Positions 12,201-27,200 of a stretch of DNA of 64,000 nt are shown one piece after another. A model generated the notes under the pieces. The model was given only the letters and a program-made list of their open reading frames with translations. It did no database searches and was not told the origin of the DNA. The DNA lies in contig NC_092567.1 of assembly GCF_037975245.1 (NCBI RefSeq), forward strand, positions 15,929,876 through 15,993,875. Reading direction: 5' to 3'. Source of the stretch: Apostichopus japonicus. Its lineage: Eukaryota > Echinodermata > Holothuroidea > Aspidochirotida > Stichopodidae. A program made the translations under genes and the position numbers. Position 1 is the stretch's first letter, and the number at the start of each line of letters is the position of its first letter.

Positions 12201-15200
12201 TATTGCCTCATCATGGTCCCTTTTATACTACACCGTACTTTAGCCCTACGTGCCAAGTACTTACACGTATAACTTCAGGACAGGCGTAGTGAGGAGAACC
12301 ACAGCTGGTCTCTAGTAGAGACTGCTCTAGCTGTAAGGAAGCCATACCAAAATCAGCCACTCGGATATTATTTCGATCGTCAAGAAGCAAGTTCTCTGGC
12401 TTTAAATCCCGATGGCTGTTGACAAATGAAGTTTTATTATTCTTTGAATTAGTTTACTATAAATATAAACACACACCTAACCAGTAGATATGTACAGGAA
12501 CTTGATGTAGTAGGTCACATGATAACTGTAAAAGATTTTGATTTGCATCATGAATATTCATAAATTCACACCAAAACACTCACCATACAGAGTGACTGTG
12601 ACAAAACTCTATAGCAGAAATAATTTGTCTGAAGAACTTCCTGGCTTCTCGTGGAGTTAGTCTGCCCTTCCTCACCAGATAGTCAAATAGCTCTCCTCCA
12701 GAAACATGCTCTAGTATCAGATACCTGAAAAAACAACAACAAAAAACAAGTAAAACAACCATAATCTTCAAAAATTGCCTGGTTTAGGAGTCTATGAGCC
12801 CTCATACTTACCTCCTATTTACTTATGTATTTCCCTTAATATTAGCTCAATTAAGGCATTTCATTCTGCACTTGGATACCTGTACAAAACCATTATTGTA
12901 ATAGAAGCTTCAATTATCTGTGCCATAAAATTAGAAATTAATGTTATAGGCCTAATAAATTCATAAATTAGTAATCAATTAGAAAACGAAAAACGTGCTC
13001 TTTGAATTAACCATGTTTGTGGCACTTATTTGCTTACAAGAAGTACTTAGAAACTCATTCGATTATACTTTTAAATACATGTTACAAAACATTCTCAATC
13101 GCACATTACTCTCAGCCACAAACACCACAATTAAACATAATTTGCTGATTAATTTTCCATGATTTAGTGACAGTAATTTGTCTGTATAACAAAAACAGTC
13201 AACAATCAATGGTTTAAAACAAGCTGAGCATTAAAAGAATCAAAACCAAACATGATTGATATCAGCCTGTACTGTATACTTACAAGTACTTTTTATTTTC
13301 ATAAACATCAAACAAACCCAAGACGTGAGGATGCTCAATTAATTTCATGATAGCAATTTCTCTTTCCACCTGGAAAAAAAGAACAAACACAGTCATTCAT
13401 GTTTTTTCTTTTTGTTAGAGAATGAAGAGCATGTTGTGATGGACAGACTTAATTATAACATTCTTCAATGTTTCAAGAAAACGGCAGTGAAAAAATTAGT
13501 TAAATCCCATCCAACTGGCACCAAACATTTTCTAATGATCTCTATTTATATCCTCTCCCACATTAACCCCCCCCCCCCAAGAGATCAATGTATCAACAAA
13601 TTTGGTCTTTTTCAAACAGCTCAAATTCACTGACTTCCTTCCCACTTACAGGCACATCTTGTCTGAAACACACTCCCACATCCCGGGACTTCTGATTCAA
13701 CATGTGAGAATGTTAAATTACTTCATGATAACATTTTCTACAGTATTGTTCAAGTTGAAGAAAGAAACCCAACTCAATGTAGCTTAAATACCAAGTAAAA
13801 ACAATGCTACTGTGTATGCATAATTAAGTGTAGGTTTTCATAAACAGCAACAATCAGTGTTTTAATTGAATTAACACATGAGCATTAATTTACAATATTA
13901 GAGCAGTATCTTCTTCCTTCTCACCAGTCTGTCAGATTAAACCTCCACAAAACACGCTCTTTTACCCAATCCTCCCACCCCCCCCCCCGGGCCACTCATC
14001 AGCCTCACATCTACCATCTCTCCCTGCCCCCTCACCCCTCAATATTTCTAAGTCTACTTTGCTGTGAATTTAGAAAAATTTAGAAAAATGTGGCCTTGAA
14101 CAGTTGAACTATGACTTTTGTCTCCATCCAACCCATACAACTCCACCCCATCCGCCCCCATCCGCCCCCCCATCCGCCCCCCATCCGCCCCCATCCGCCC
14201 CCATCCCCCCATCCGCCCCCCCACCTGTACATCTATATTCTGTGTTTCTATAACCATTCTATTCTTATACTACAAATTGTTGTCTCCACCACGACCCAAA
14301 CTTCCCCAACCCACTTATTCTCCTTATAACCTTTCAGTTGGCACGTACCTTAGAGGTACATCCTGTACTGTAACACCTAATTAATACATGTCTCCCTACT
14401 GAATATATATATAGCATGCTGTCTCTTTTAAATAACACTTGTCTACAGCTATCTTCTTCCTGCCATTTTCTGACTACAGTACTTATCTGTCTGCAGTGCA
14501 TGTACTGTGCAGTATGGTGTTTTAGTCATGCATTTCCAATTATCTCCCTCATTGCTTGATGTCCTTGTGACTTATAATCACTTAATCTTGATTTGAATAA
14601 TTAAACAAAACATCCTTAAATTAATTGCGTTCAACAGTTAAGCACTTTAAGTTATAAAGCTCACATACAGTTTAACTATTAACATTATATACATTACATA
14701 TATATATAGATACTATATTAATAATAGTAATACATCATTAATTACTGTACCAAAGTGACCTTTGACCTCTGGCAGCATACCTTCACATCATTCCAAATGT
14801 TTAACTGATTTTGGTATACAGGCAGTAATCTTACTGCGTACAGCCAAATTGAGGACTAAATATTATGATAAGTTCACCTTCATGAGTACTGATTCGCTGA
14901 GTTTTTCTTTATTGACGATCTTGATGGCAACTTTCCTTCCTGTGATGCAATGAACGCCAAGCTTCACCAACCCTGAAAGAACAAGACGAATATATACCTT
15001 TAAACTTCTAGATATTAAAGTTACAAGTGTCTTTAACAATGAAAGTACTTTGCCTTCATTCTTTTAACTGACAGTGTCATTTTATTTGAAACTCCTTTGT
15101 ACAGATGCCATTTTCAAAAAAGGACTGAACTTCAAATTCATTAATATTAATAACATACCATTTAGAAAGAAAGGAGAATGTATTAATCAGGCATCACTAT

Positions 15201-18200
15201 AGAGTCCCTGCAAACAGGATGCAGCTGACCAGTGGAGGATGGGGGCATGCAGTACCCCATAACAATTTTCAAAACAAATGATTTCTGTACTGCGATGCCC
15301 TCATTCCCGCACCCTTCCCCTCCCACAAATAAAAAGAAAAACTTCCCAGCAGTAATTTTCATGCATTCATGTTACTGTCAGAGGCAATTCGACCAGCACT
15401 GAAAATTGTTTTGACTTCTCTCATCCCTTCCCCTCCCCCTCCCCCTCCCCCACCCCTGTGAGTTAGCAAACCCTTGATATGCTTAATTTGGTCTTATCAA
15501 TCGCAGACTAAGAGGAATATAGTAGTAGTAGTAAATTGAGTCTTGTCTATCTGACATGCTCAGTGATTAACCTCCGCCACGTATCACGATCTTTGCAAGG
15601 TTTATTGCTTCCTCGAAATTGTTAATGTTAACGTCCTTAAATTGTGACTTTATTTTTCCAAGCAAGGTAGTCACAGGCCTTCCTACTGGCTTAGCTGTAT
15701 ATCACAATGCTTCTCTTAAAGCAACCTTTGCTGGAGCGTCCTCCTGGAGTCTTGCTACATGACCGAAAAATCTCAATCTTCTATGTGCGACTATGGAATA
15801 TGCACAACCAAAATTGCAAAGTTAACCTATTTATGATTTTCTGTAAAGAATTAAGTTTAATTTTACTTGTAAGTTCTTGTCAATTCATTTCTGGCATTTA
15901 CATATATATTTTTGACTCAAGGTATAACCAAGCACGCAATCCTACATGTATGTACTTGTACAGCTGAAGGGTTAGAATTGAATAAATACATTTGTACTTG
16001 GACTGTGAAAAACCGTGACATGACAGGTTCAAATGTGACATATTATTGTGTAAATGTGTGATGTACAGCTTATGCAAGGTCTGTCCATACATGAAACCAT
16101 GTAAAGACCATACACAACAGTACAAGTGTCAAGTGTGCTGTAGTGTGTTCAATTAGCTTCAGTAAAAATAGTGAAACAGCTACATAAATTACATTGTTAT
16201 GAATACTAATTCACAATCTTTACTGCGAGTTCTTTTCTATATCTTGAACGTTTGAGTGATGTATAACTAATGCACGGTCTGCCGATGCATGAAACCATGT
16301 AAAGACCATACACTACAGTACAAGTGTCAAGCGTACTGTATAGTGTGTTCAATTAGCTTCAGTAAAAATTGTGAAAATGCTACATAAATTACATTGTTAT
16401 GAATACTAATTCACAATCTTTACTGCGAGTTCTTTTCTATATCTTGAACGTTTGAGTGATGTACAACTAATGCACAGTCTGCCGATGCATGAAACCATGT
16501 AAAGACCATACATTACAGTACAAGTGTCAAGTGTGCTGTAGTGTGTTCAATTAGCTTCAGTAAAAATTGTGAAACAGCTACATACATTACATTGTTATGA
16601 ATACTTCACAATCTTTACAGCGAGTTCTTTTCTATTTTTAGCTTGAATGTTCACATTTAAAAAACTTAGATAGTACTTACGAACCAGCTGCAGGGTTAAT
16701 TTGGAGGTGACTTTTTGTAACCAAGGTTCTATACACCCGGTACCCAATGTGTTTAATATGTAAATCAAGTCAGGGTATGTTGTTAATTTGAATAAATTGA
16801 ACACTTGCAAAAGCAGACTGTTTCAATATTTGGAAATTTTCAATGAAAGGGGTATATAGTGCAGACAGTATTGCATTAATTCCTGACCAAAGAGAACCAT
16901 AAAATAAAAAATAAAATAAAAAAAAAACCATTGCATAGTTGTTTAACAGTTAAGTTCTAGATAAGTTCAATATAAATCAAACCAACATAATTTTTTTAAT
17001 GCACCTCTGATGTTTTTTTTTTACATTCCGAATTAAAACTCATCATTTGTGGTGAATCAAAACAAAGTTCAAATCTACAAACTACATACCTTGAAGACTG
17101 TTCTCTTTAACGATATATTCTATACAGTGTGGTACTGTTATTTGTCTTATATTTCTAAGGACCTTAGAATATTCTTTGACACAGTTCTAGGCCTAAGTTT
17201 CCTGAGATTCCACATCTACTGTAAATAGTCATTAATGTACTTTATAATGTCAGTTCAAAACATAAGAGAGTTCTCCTGTTTTTTCTTATTTTTATCTTCT
17301 TGACATTTAATGTACAGGTCCCAGCTAGAACTGGTAGTCATATATGCAGTAATTACTTTACTGTACTGTGCAGTACTGTACATACACAGGGAATAATTAA
17401 TGCAGTATTTATGCAATGTACATTATTGCATAGCAAAATGCATATACTGTAAAATGGGCAAATTTCAAATTTATACAAGTGCAAAGATGTACATAGCATA
17501 TGTTTACATAGTTAACGATGTAGTATTTTACAAGTGACCAAATTGAGACAAAACTGCGACACAAAAAAAAAATAAAAAAATTTGAACAGTAAAGTACTCC
17601 AGGGCTGTTAATAAAGTCCATACTGTAGTACATGTATACAATACTTCTAAGTTAAGTTGCATAATACTGACAACAATTTTATTGTAGGTTTATAGTATAT
17701 CATCAATGTGCATTAACAGTGATTCCACCATGTATTTTACATATATGATCTTCACAAAGTCTGCAAAATCTACTAGGTTTGCTCGATAAATTTAGCAATC
17801 ATGTCAATTTTAGGACAATATATTTAATATGAAGTCTGATCCGACATACTAGCCACTGAAATAGTATTTAAATGTATGTGTTCACAGCTCACATAAATGC
17901 CAGCTTTATTTTTAGACTCTCACTGCAATTTTAACAAAGGGACTTTTTACAGTATTTATTTCTTTTTCAAAATTTACAGGCCAAATATTGCTTGACTGTA
18001 CAATAACAATGTAGTTACTGCATGTACAATTGAAGGAAAACACCCATGGATTCATTTACCTTATGCACTGTATTATTGTATAAGAATATAAAGCACTTTT
18101 GAATGTTAACTTTGTTACTGTAAGTGCACATTTAATTGTTTCCATGGCAACCTTTACAATTTCATGCCTTATAAACAACTGAAAATGTCAATGTAGAGAC

Positions 18201-21200
18201 TCGTTCAAATCGTCATGAACGCTAGCTACGTATGTGAAAAGAATATTAAAAAAAACTCAGAGTATGAATACAGAACGATAAAGATTGTGGCTTAAATTCC
18301 TGTGTCACGGTAAATTGTGTATAAATTTCAAGATTTCACTCAATTTACGTAGCTGCAAAGAAGAAGCAGAAGAAGACATCCTGTGCCGGGGAAACACACG
18401 CAAGCACATGTTCAAAATGTCAAGGAATTGTCACTGTAGAGCAAGAGGACTCGTACATAGAACGACTATAATTATGAAAACAAATTCTATTGATTAACAT
18501 ACTTTCAATTTAGATGACAAGGTCATATTTTTAATAAATTGAAAATTAATCCACAATATTTTGGAATGTTATTGTCAGTCGAGTTCAAAGACATTCAGAG
18601 TATGTACAGTGTACACACTATAATGTGTAAGTATATACACACTGTACTGGTATTCACACTGTATAGTACTATAACAGTAGCAGCTTGGATACACTGAGGT
18701 ACAATATATGTTCTGTAAGCATATAAACTTAAAGGATTGGTTCAGTTGCCATACATGTTTATGTTATATGAAAGAGGACAATATTTACACAATGGTGAAA
18801 AAAACTCTTCAAATATCTTTTTCGGTTAAAGAGATATTCAAGTGTAAAGTTTTATCAGATTGTGTAGAAACTGCTGAAATCTGACTAGCTGTGATGTCAC
18901 ATCCTCACATTCCTGAAAAGTCTTTGTTTTTTGCTCTAAATATTTTGTGAGATTTCATGACTTTCAACCAAAAGATATGTCAGGAGATCTCATATTTGTC
19001 AAAGGAAGTATTTGAGATTAAACATCTGAAGAATTTTTGATTATATTATTTTCAAATGTGTTAAAAAATGTAAATAATTTTTAAAGAAATATATTCACAT
19101 ATGTTAAGGAAGTGAGGATGTGACATCACACCCTCACAGTAAGTCTTTCTACACCAGTCGTTTTCAAAGAAATTTTGATATCTTCAAAGTGTCATATATC
19201 TCCTTAACAGAGCATGCTATCATGGTAGTTTCTTTACTGTTCTTTTTGTCGTTTTGTGCTCTTTCATACAAAATAGACATGTCAAACACCTGAACCAATC
19301 CTTTAAACTGAACTTATAGAAAGGGATGCTTGGATTTCAGTTTTATGCATATATCACAAAAGTGCCATTTTATTTGAAGGGAAGTATTTAGGTGAAAAAA
19401 AAAAGCATTTCTTTAAGTAATTATATACAACTACAAAACACAATGAAAATTGCCTCGCTCACAGTTAATATGAGTGTCCATGCATACATTCACACAGTTA
19501 CAGACAGCTCTCACAAAATTATGAATTTAGGCCTAATCTACAAATTACAGTATATTTATCAACTTTCTGTAAGTTTGACATGTTCAAAAAATTTCCATTC
19601 TGAAAATATATTTTGATCCAAAGCAATATAATTATTCAAAGCTTCTAGCATAATGCTGTCGATAATTTTAAAACGACAGCTGCAGTCTGTTAACAAGGTC
19701 AAAACTTCTCAAATTGTAAATGTCTTTAATTTGGACGTTACAGAAACGTTCTTTGTAATAAACTGTACTAATTTATTGCTTAAATCACTACCATGTACCA
19801 TTTCAGTGCCTCCCTGTTTACAATTTTTTTTTTAACCCAATAACCACACTCCCAACTAAGCATTAATTAATTTACCTGAATTTTACCACTTAGACCGTAC
19901 AAAGATAGTAGTACTTACACAAACACATGTTCAACCTTGCAAAGCTTTAGTAGAATTAATTACCATTTTACTTTTTTTTTTTCTCCCTTCCCTTTCTTCC
20001 TTAGGCCATCTTTTTGGTGGGTAATATAGATTGTATATTTGTCATTATTAAAACCCATCTACAAGGGCTGACTTTGCAGTTCAGATAAATTGCAAGGCAT
20101 ATCATTCAATATAAGTGGGATGCAGTATACAGTACAGTAGGTATCTGGCGGTATGGAGAACTGTGAGAGGCAGTGAACAGTTGGCATCTTAGATCGAGAT
20201 CAATAATAGGTGATGCCGTTAGAGAGGATGTTTTAACTCTCTCTCTCTCCTGTCAGTCAGTTTTGATGGATACAACAACTGTTATGTGGATATATCCTTT
20301 GTGCACTAAGATCTAACACTAACTGGAGTGTGTATATATACTGTGTCCTAAGGGCAAATAACATTTATAATGTGAACAGTATGTGACACAGGAGGGATTA
20401 AATGAATCGTGATGGTTTCATCTTTGCAGGGAATTTAGTGTCAGCGTTAACATTTCTCTGATCTCCATGTGGAAGACATTTCTCTACTCATGTGGCAGTG
20501 AAATTCAAGGAATATACTTACAGTAGTACTGTATGGCAGCACTAATTACTGTAGTACTGTACATAGTAGACCGATGTTATAATAGTACAGGCTGTGTGTG
20601 GAGAACATTAGATACTGTACCTTAATAAATGATGAGTCATCACTGTTATATATGTACCCTAGCACCAAACCATATACCATTCTACACCCTATACTGTACT
20701 ATATACCAGAGTAATAAACATGTATCATTCTACACCACATCCTACTATATACGCTAATACCAAACCATATGATTCTACACCACACCCTACTGTCTTATAT
20801 ACCCTAGTAACACACCATGCCACTCTATACCACCCCTACTGTACTATATACCCTAGTACCAGAAGATACCATTCTACAGCACACCATACTGTACTGTATA
20901 CCCTAGTACCAAAATGTACCATTCGATACCACACCCTACTGTCTTATATACCCTAGTAACACACCATGCTACTCTATACCACCCCGTACTGTACTATATA
21001 CCCTAGTACCAGAAGTTACCATCCTACAGCATACCCTACTGTACTGTATACCCTAGTACCAGAATGTACCATTCGATACCACACCTAGCTACTGTACTAT
21101 ACCCTATTATACAACACCTAATTATATTCCGGCCATTTGATTGGTCAATTGCTCGTCGATTGCATGCAAAATCCGCTCTATTGCACTCTATGGAATAGAA

Positions 21201-24200
21201 CCATGGGTTATACTTTTTTGGTAGCACTTTTTTCAATGGTAAGAGAGCAGAGAAACCTGTCTGTTCAAAACAATCTGTTGCATGAGTGCATTTTACATCC
21301 AATTATATCCAAATTTGAAGGTGTTGTATAAAACAAATAATGAATGGTTTCCATTCGTGCAATAGTGCAAATATTTCATGAGTTGAAAGATGTAATTTGT
21401 TCCATTCAACTCGGCTGCGCCTCGTTGAATGGAACATTCCATCTTTCAACTCATGAAATATTTGCACTACTGCACTCATAACCATTCATTATGTGTATAC
21501 CATTCTGTACCATGCCATACCATACTGTACCACAGCATACTGTATACAAAACAGTGTTAAAGACAACAACAGTTTCAACAGTAAAGTTAGAACTAAGGAA
21601 CGTTACAGCTCATAAACCAGCTTGTTCTACAGCTCTCTATCCAGCTGCACCCACATAGACCATGTGAATTGTTTCCCTCTTACAGTACTGTACATGACAC
21701 AGCTGCTGACAAGGTACCCTATGAATTATGAATGAGGTTTTCAGTTCAAACAAGATTGTAGCACATTCTTGTCAAAAGGGATGTTAATTAAATACTTTTA
21801 CATGCATTAATTAATTATGTAGCACAAAGCTGATGATTCTGTTCATAAATTCAATTAAACAATTAAACAAACTATAGTAGTACTGTACATACTGTGCAAT
21901 GTTCCACTAGTGGGGAGTTTCAGCCTTTCTACCAAGGATGCTGGGCGACATCATAATCAGTCCTAAGAGAGCTGTAGATATGGCTCTGGGTCCTTATATA
22001 AACAATCTAGTCTGTTTACAGATCTCCAAAGATACCTCAATGTGCTAGTTGTGAAAAAATGTTTAAAATGATCTCATCTTCAATAATTACGAAAAGAATC
22101 GCAGACAGTATAAGTCCATTCGTGGCAAGCCTTATCTTAGGACCCTTCTCTTGAATAGTATCTTTCTCTTGGTCTCACAGATGTAGCTTGCAAAATTGTG
22201 TCATTTCCTTCCATTTCAATAAATAAACAGACCTGTGTTTTCAGATGTTTCCTCCGTGGAATTGCAAATTGTGGATGATACAAGTATAGGACTGCATTAA
22301 AATCTTGATCGAGCCGTATGTGTAGGCTATTAGATTTACATTTGTGTAATGAACATGCTGACATGAGAGGTCGCAGTGAGCTTACAGTAAATCGATTGCG
22401 CCATAAGGGCAACAGAAAATTAATTTCTTTCTTTCGATTGCGACGGCTTTTCTCCATTGAACCCACCTGGTCAGAGTGCACTTAGAATAAGAAACATCGA
22501 ATCTACTTCTGAAGTTTGTTTTCCAAAATTCAACAGCAAACAGGTTTTGAGACTTATATTTGACATTATATGTACAATATAGTAATATATGGTAATACAG
22601 CAGCCTGTTTTGAAGATTTGAACATTTTGTGCCTGAAGTTCATATGCTTTTATTAACTGAACACTCTAACTGTAGATTGCAATTACTGTATCTGTCACAC
22701 TAAAAATAGTCCAGGGATGTGCCCACGCTGGGCGGCACTAGGCGGTCCCGCCCAGCACTAAAATTTACCACCCAGCACTGTCTTAAAAGTTGTGAATCCC
22801 GCCCAGCACTATTTTCATCTAAAATCCCGACATTCCTAACAATATATTCAACATAAATTGGGCCTAGCCTATGCCAAAAATCATACAGACTAATAGTGCA
22901 TCAGTTACGCATGCGAGAAACATTACTTACGGCTCTCAATCGGTCCCTTGTAAAATCTCTTTGAAACAAACTAATAACTTTTACCAGGTACGTAACATAT
23001 TTCACTAAAAAAAAATTTAAAAATGTAAGTTGTTAGCAAAACTAGTATATACTAGTGTTTGTGCTTAAGAAGCTACACAAGTACTGTACCAGCATTTGGC
23101 ATCTGAGCACCTTCAAACATTTCTCAAAGGGGAGGGGGACACCCCTCCCCATTAGACCCCTCCCCAGGACGGGGATCAATATGCCTGGCACTCAGGAAAT
23201 CCTGGGTACATCCCTGTAGTATATGGACAGACTATTGCAGACCTATATACTTGCCAATTTCTCTGTTTCCAATAAGTGCCTTCTACAGGAAAAAGTGAAG
23301 TCCTTATTTATTCTGAAATTAGTCTGGGAATAATTATGTGTTCAATTTATTTTGGGGGCGGGGAAAAAAAAGCAAGTTTGAAGCTTCTGACCTTTGTCTC
23401 ATGATTAGATACTACAATATGGTTCCTGTGAACAGTACAAAACTGCTATTTATAATGCATCTATGCACTTATATTAATATTTGACAATTTTTCGCATATC
23501 ATTATTGTGATGCGATATATGCCAGATAATTTATTCCCTGTCACAAAGTTAATTTGCAGTGTTTTAATACTGTAGCTAGTACTGTAACTGATACATCTAA
23601 AAAAAAACAAAGAACTAATTAATATTACATAGTTTGGCATTAATATATACAGGTAGGCGATATATGACGAATAAATTATTCCCTGTCACAAAGTTAATTT
23701 GCAGTGTTCTAATACTAGCTAGTACTGTAACTGATAAAGATCTTAATCTTAAAGAAAACAATGAACTAATTAATATTACATAGTTTGGCATTAATATATA
23801 CAGGTAGGTACAGATCCAATGTTTGGATGATATTCCTCATGTGTACTATACAAATTACCAAGAATGTACAGTATAGTGCTGCATGGTTGTAAACTGATGA
23901 ATTTTTTCATTTTTTCGGGGTATGATTTCCAATACAAACCTAATGAATAAAGTAGATGACTGCATTTTTCTAATTCCAAGCTTGTTATATCGCATGGCAT
24001 GATATTATTGATTTTTGTAATAAGCAACGTTCGTTGCTGCACAGCAAGATATCAAGTTCAACAATTTAGACTAATCAATAAAGCTACAGTAGAAATGTAA
24101 ATGCATATGTATCTTACAACTATAGGCCGTAGAACTACGACTAATTAAACTTTCAGAATTCAGCACATGTGACATGTGAATTAAGCCACATTGCTAGGAA

Positions 24201-27200
24201 CAGAATTCTATAGGTACACTACTCTCTTTTTGAGTGCATACATATATATTTGAACCTCTTCTGTCAGTAATATTTCATAATACCATGTGTTCAACAGCCC
24301 TGAGCAAAAGAAATGTTACAAAGTTTCTCCAGGGATGAACATTTCATCAGAGATAAAAGAAAACTCAGATTACACGAGTGGGTCGATTAAGCTTTCTTTA
24401 CACACAAGTTTTGCTCAATTTAACCTGTGACCTGATTTACCATACAACCGTCCACGGGGGACAGCACAGCCAATGGGCTGGGTTCTAGAATACATCAATT
24501 TCCCTGGGGAGATTCACCAGATCTGGGGCGGGTCCCCCCCCCCCCGCCACCTCCACCTTTTGCCGACGTCAAGCTCTTCTCCTCCTTAGTAGTCTCCTGC
24601 TGTGCTTTTGCATTGTGGTGTGATGTGGTACTGTTTTGTGCAGTACTGTAGTACTGCAAGCTACAGTACTGTAAAATGACTGAAAGCCAACTTTATACTG
24701 TTCCAGAAATAATTTAAAACAGCTGATTGTTCATCAATTTTAATTCAAGATCTGATGAAAGTACAGTATGTATTTACTTTATGTGATCTGTCCATAGGCT
24801 GTGCCTACTCTATAGATCTATCTTTCAGTCTGTTTACTTATCTTCCTTACATACTATATAATATCTCCCCATGCTGCAGAAGCTGCACTCTGTGCACCTC
24901 GAATGGGGACACATCCCTACAGCTGTGCGTACACAAACTTGACCATACAGTATGTACAGTACAGTACAGTATATTGGTATATACAGTATTGAATACTGCA
25001 CAGTTATGCATGGTAATAAGATATAATCTTGATTTCTAAAACACTATCTGTATCTGTGCAGTACAGTACAGTATATTGGTATATATACAGTATTGAATAC
25101 TGCACAGTTATGCATGGTAATAAGATATAATCTTGATTTCTAAAACACTATCTGTATCTGTGCAGTACAGTACAGTATATTGGTATATATACAGTATTGA
25201 ATACTGCACAGTTATGCATGGTAATAAGATATAATCTTGATTTCTAAAACACTATCTGTATCTGTGCAGTACAGTACAGTATATTGGTATATATACAGTA
25301 TTGAATACTGCACAGTTAGCATGGTAATAAGATATAATCTTGATTTCTAAAACACTATCTGTATCTGTGCAGTACAGTACAGTATATTGGTATATATACA
25401 GTATTGAATACTGCACAGTTATGTATGGTAATAAGATATAATCTTGATTTCTAAAACACTATCTGTATTTGTGCAGTACTGTACAGTATATTGGTATATA
25501 TACAGTATTGAATACTGCACAGTTATGTATGGTAATAAGATATAATCTTGATTTCTAAAACACTATCTGTATCTGTGCAGTACAGTACAGTATATTGGTA
25601 TATATACAGTATTGAATACTGCACAGTTATGTATGGTAATAAGATATAATCTTGATTTCTAAAACACTATCTGTATCTGTGCAGTACAGTACAGTATATA
25701 TACAGTATTGAATACTGCACACAGTTAGCATGGTAATAAGATATAATCTTGATTTCTTAAACACTATCTGTATCTGTGCAGTACTGTACCTACATACAGT
25801 ACTGTACAGCTAACACTTACAGTAGGTCTATATTCTTGGTATGAGTTATTTATATGAATCCAAGCATAACGTACATAAATGAATACACATATGCCAGAGC
25901 ATACACACTATATACACTATACAAACGATCAAGATACATAATTGCGAGTTATAGGAAATCCAAGCAGTAGAGGAGGTTGCGATGTACATATCTCCGTACA
26001 TACAAACAGGATTATGATAAACAATATATGCCTGGCAACCACAGTAATGTCAAGTACAGGAGTATCCAATTTCATAGTGCTTACTTTAGTAGATCAAAAA
26101 CAGTCATGCAGACTCAATCAACAGTTCAAAGAACCTTATAAAAGGCAACAATGTTCCTTGTCTTCTAATATCAATACCAAGGGCCAGAACAAGTAATTAA
26201 GCCTTCACTTTGTTTCCGCCACTCATAGATTAGACTTGAGTATGGATTGGATGTGCAGTACTATGCACTGCAGAAATGGATAGAATACTGTACATTTAAA
26301 TCAGGGAACAATTTATCCAGTATAGCATCGCAAAATGTTTTATTACAAAATGGTGAAGTAAATTAATGATACATATTTTACAAGTGTAAAGAAGTACTAC
26401 ATAGCAGTTTTCTAGGAACTAATCTCTCAATGAGAGATAAAAACTCAGAGCCCTCGAAATTGCTACACAAAAGTTGAACACTATTTATCTAAATTCCCTA
26501 CAGTGTACTGCACATGCCATACAGTACCAACATGTGTACTGTACAGATCTATAGAATGTAGTTAAATTCTCTAGAACTGTATTATTTTGGTAGCAATTTT
26601 AATGCATTCACCGTTAGTTTTGAAAATATTATAGAGTTGATCAACCGATAACACAGGTGTTTCTTAGATCTTCTCACCATATGAATGTTATTTATTTTAC
26701 AGTAAATATTATAATTGACTCCCATTTCACATAAAAAAAATTGTTATCACAGACAAACATCCATAATTAATATAAATTAATCCCATATAACACTCACGTC
26801 AAAAGTTCTAGCTTTATGAGTTTTTCTTCATTACAGTATTTCAATGGACAATTGACCGAGTTCAGGGATTTCAAACTGTATTATGTTACTGTGTGTGACT
26901 TTAATGCTTACATCACAAAGTGTTGTATGTCAGCGATCACTTTGCATCAGTTCAATGGGCAAATTTCACTGCATAAAATACAGCTGTAGAAGTAACGTGG
27001 AGATAAGAAAACCTCTTGAATCGACAATTCTCTTGCGCTTTTCCTTTTGTCCTTGACGAACATGTCTACGTATAAAGAAGGTACTACATATCGTCTGTAC
27101 ACGTGTACAGTAGATGGCCTTGCAGATTGCATAATATTTGCACTTGTTTTTTTTTAAACATTTTTGTATTTCCTGTTTTGTAACTAAACATTAATGTTGC

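Noticed and set aside
22137-22481. Minus-strand frame of 114 codons
   Set aside because: No family resemblance, no splice or promoter context; consistent with a random frame.
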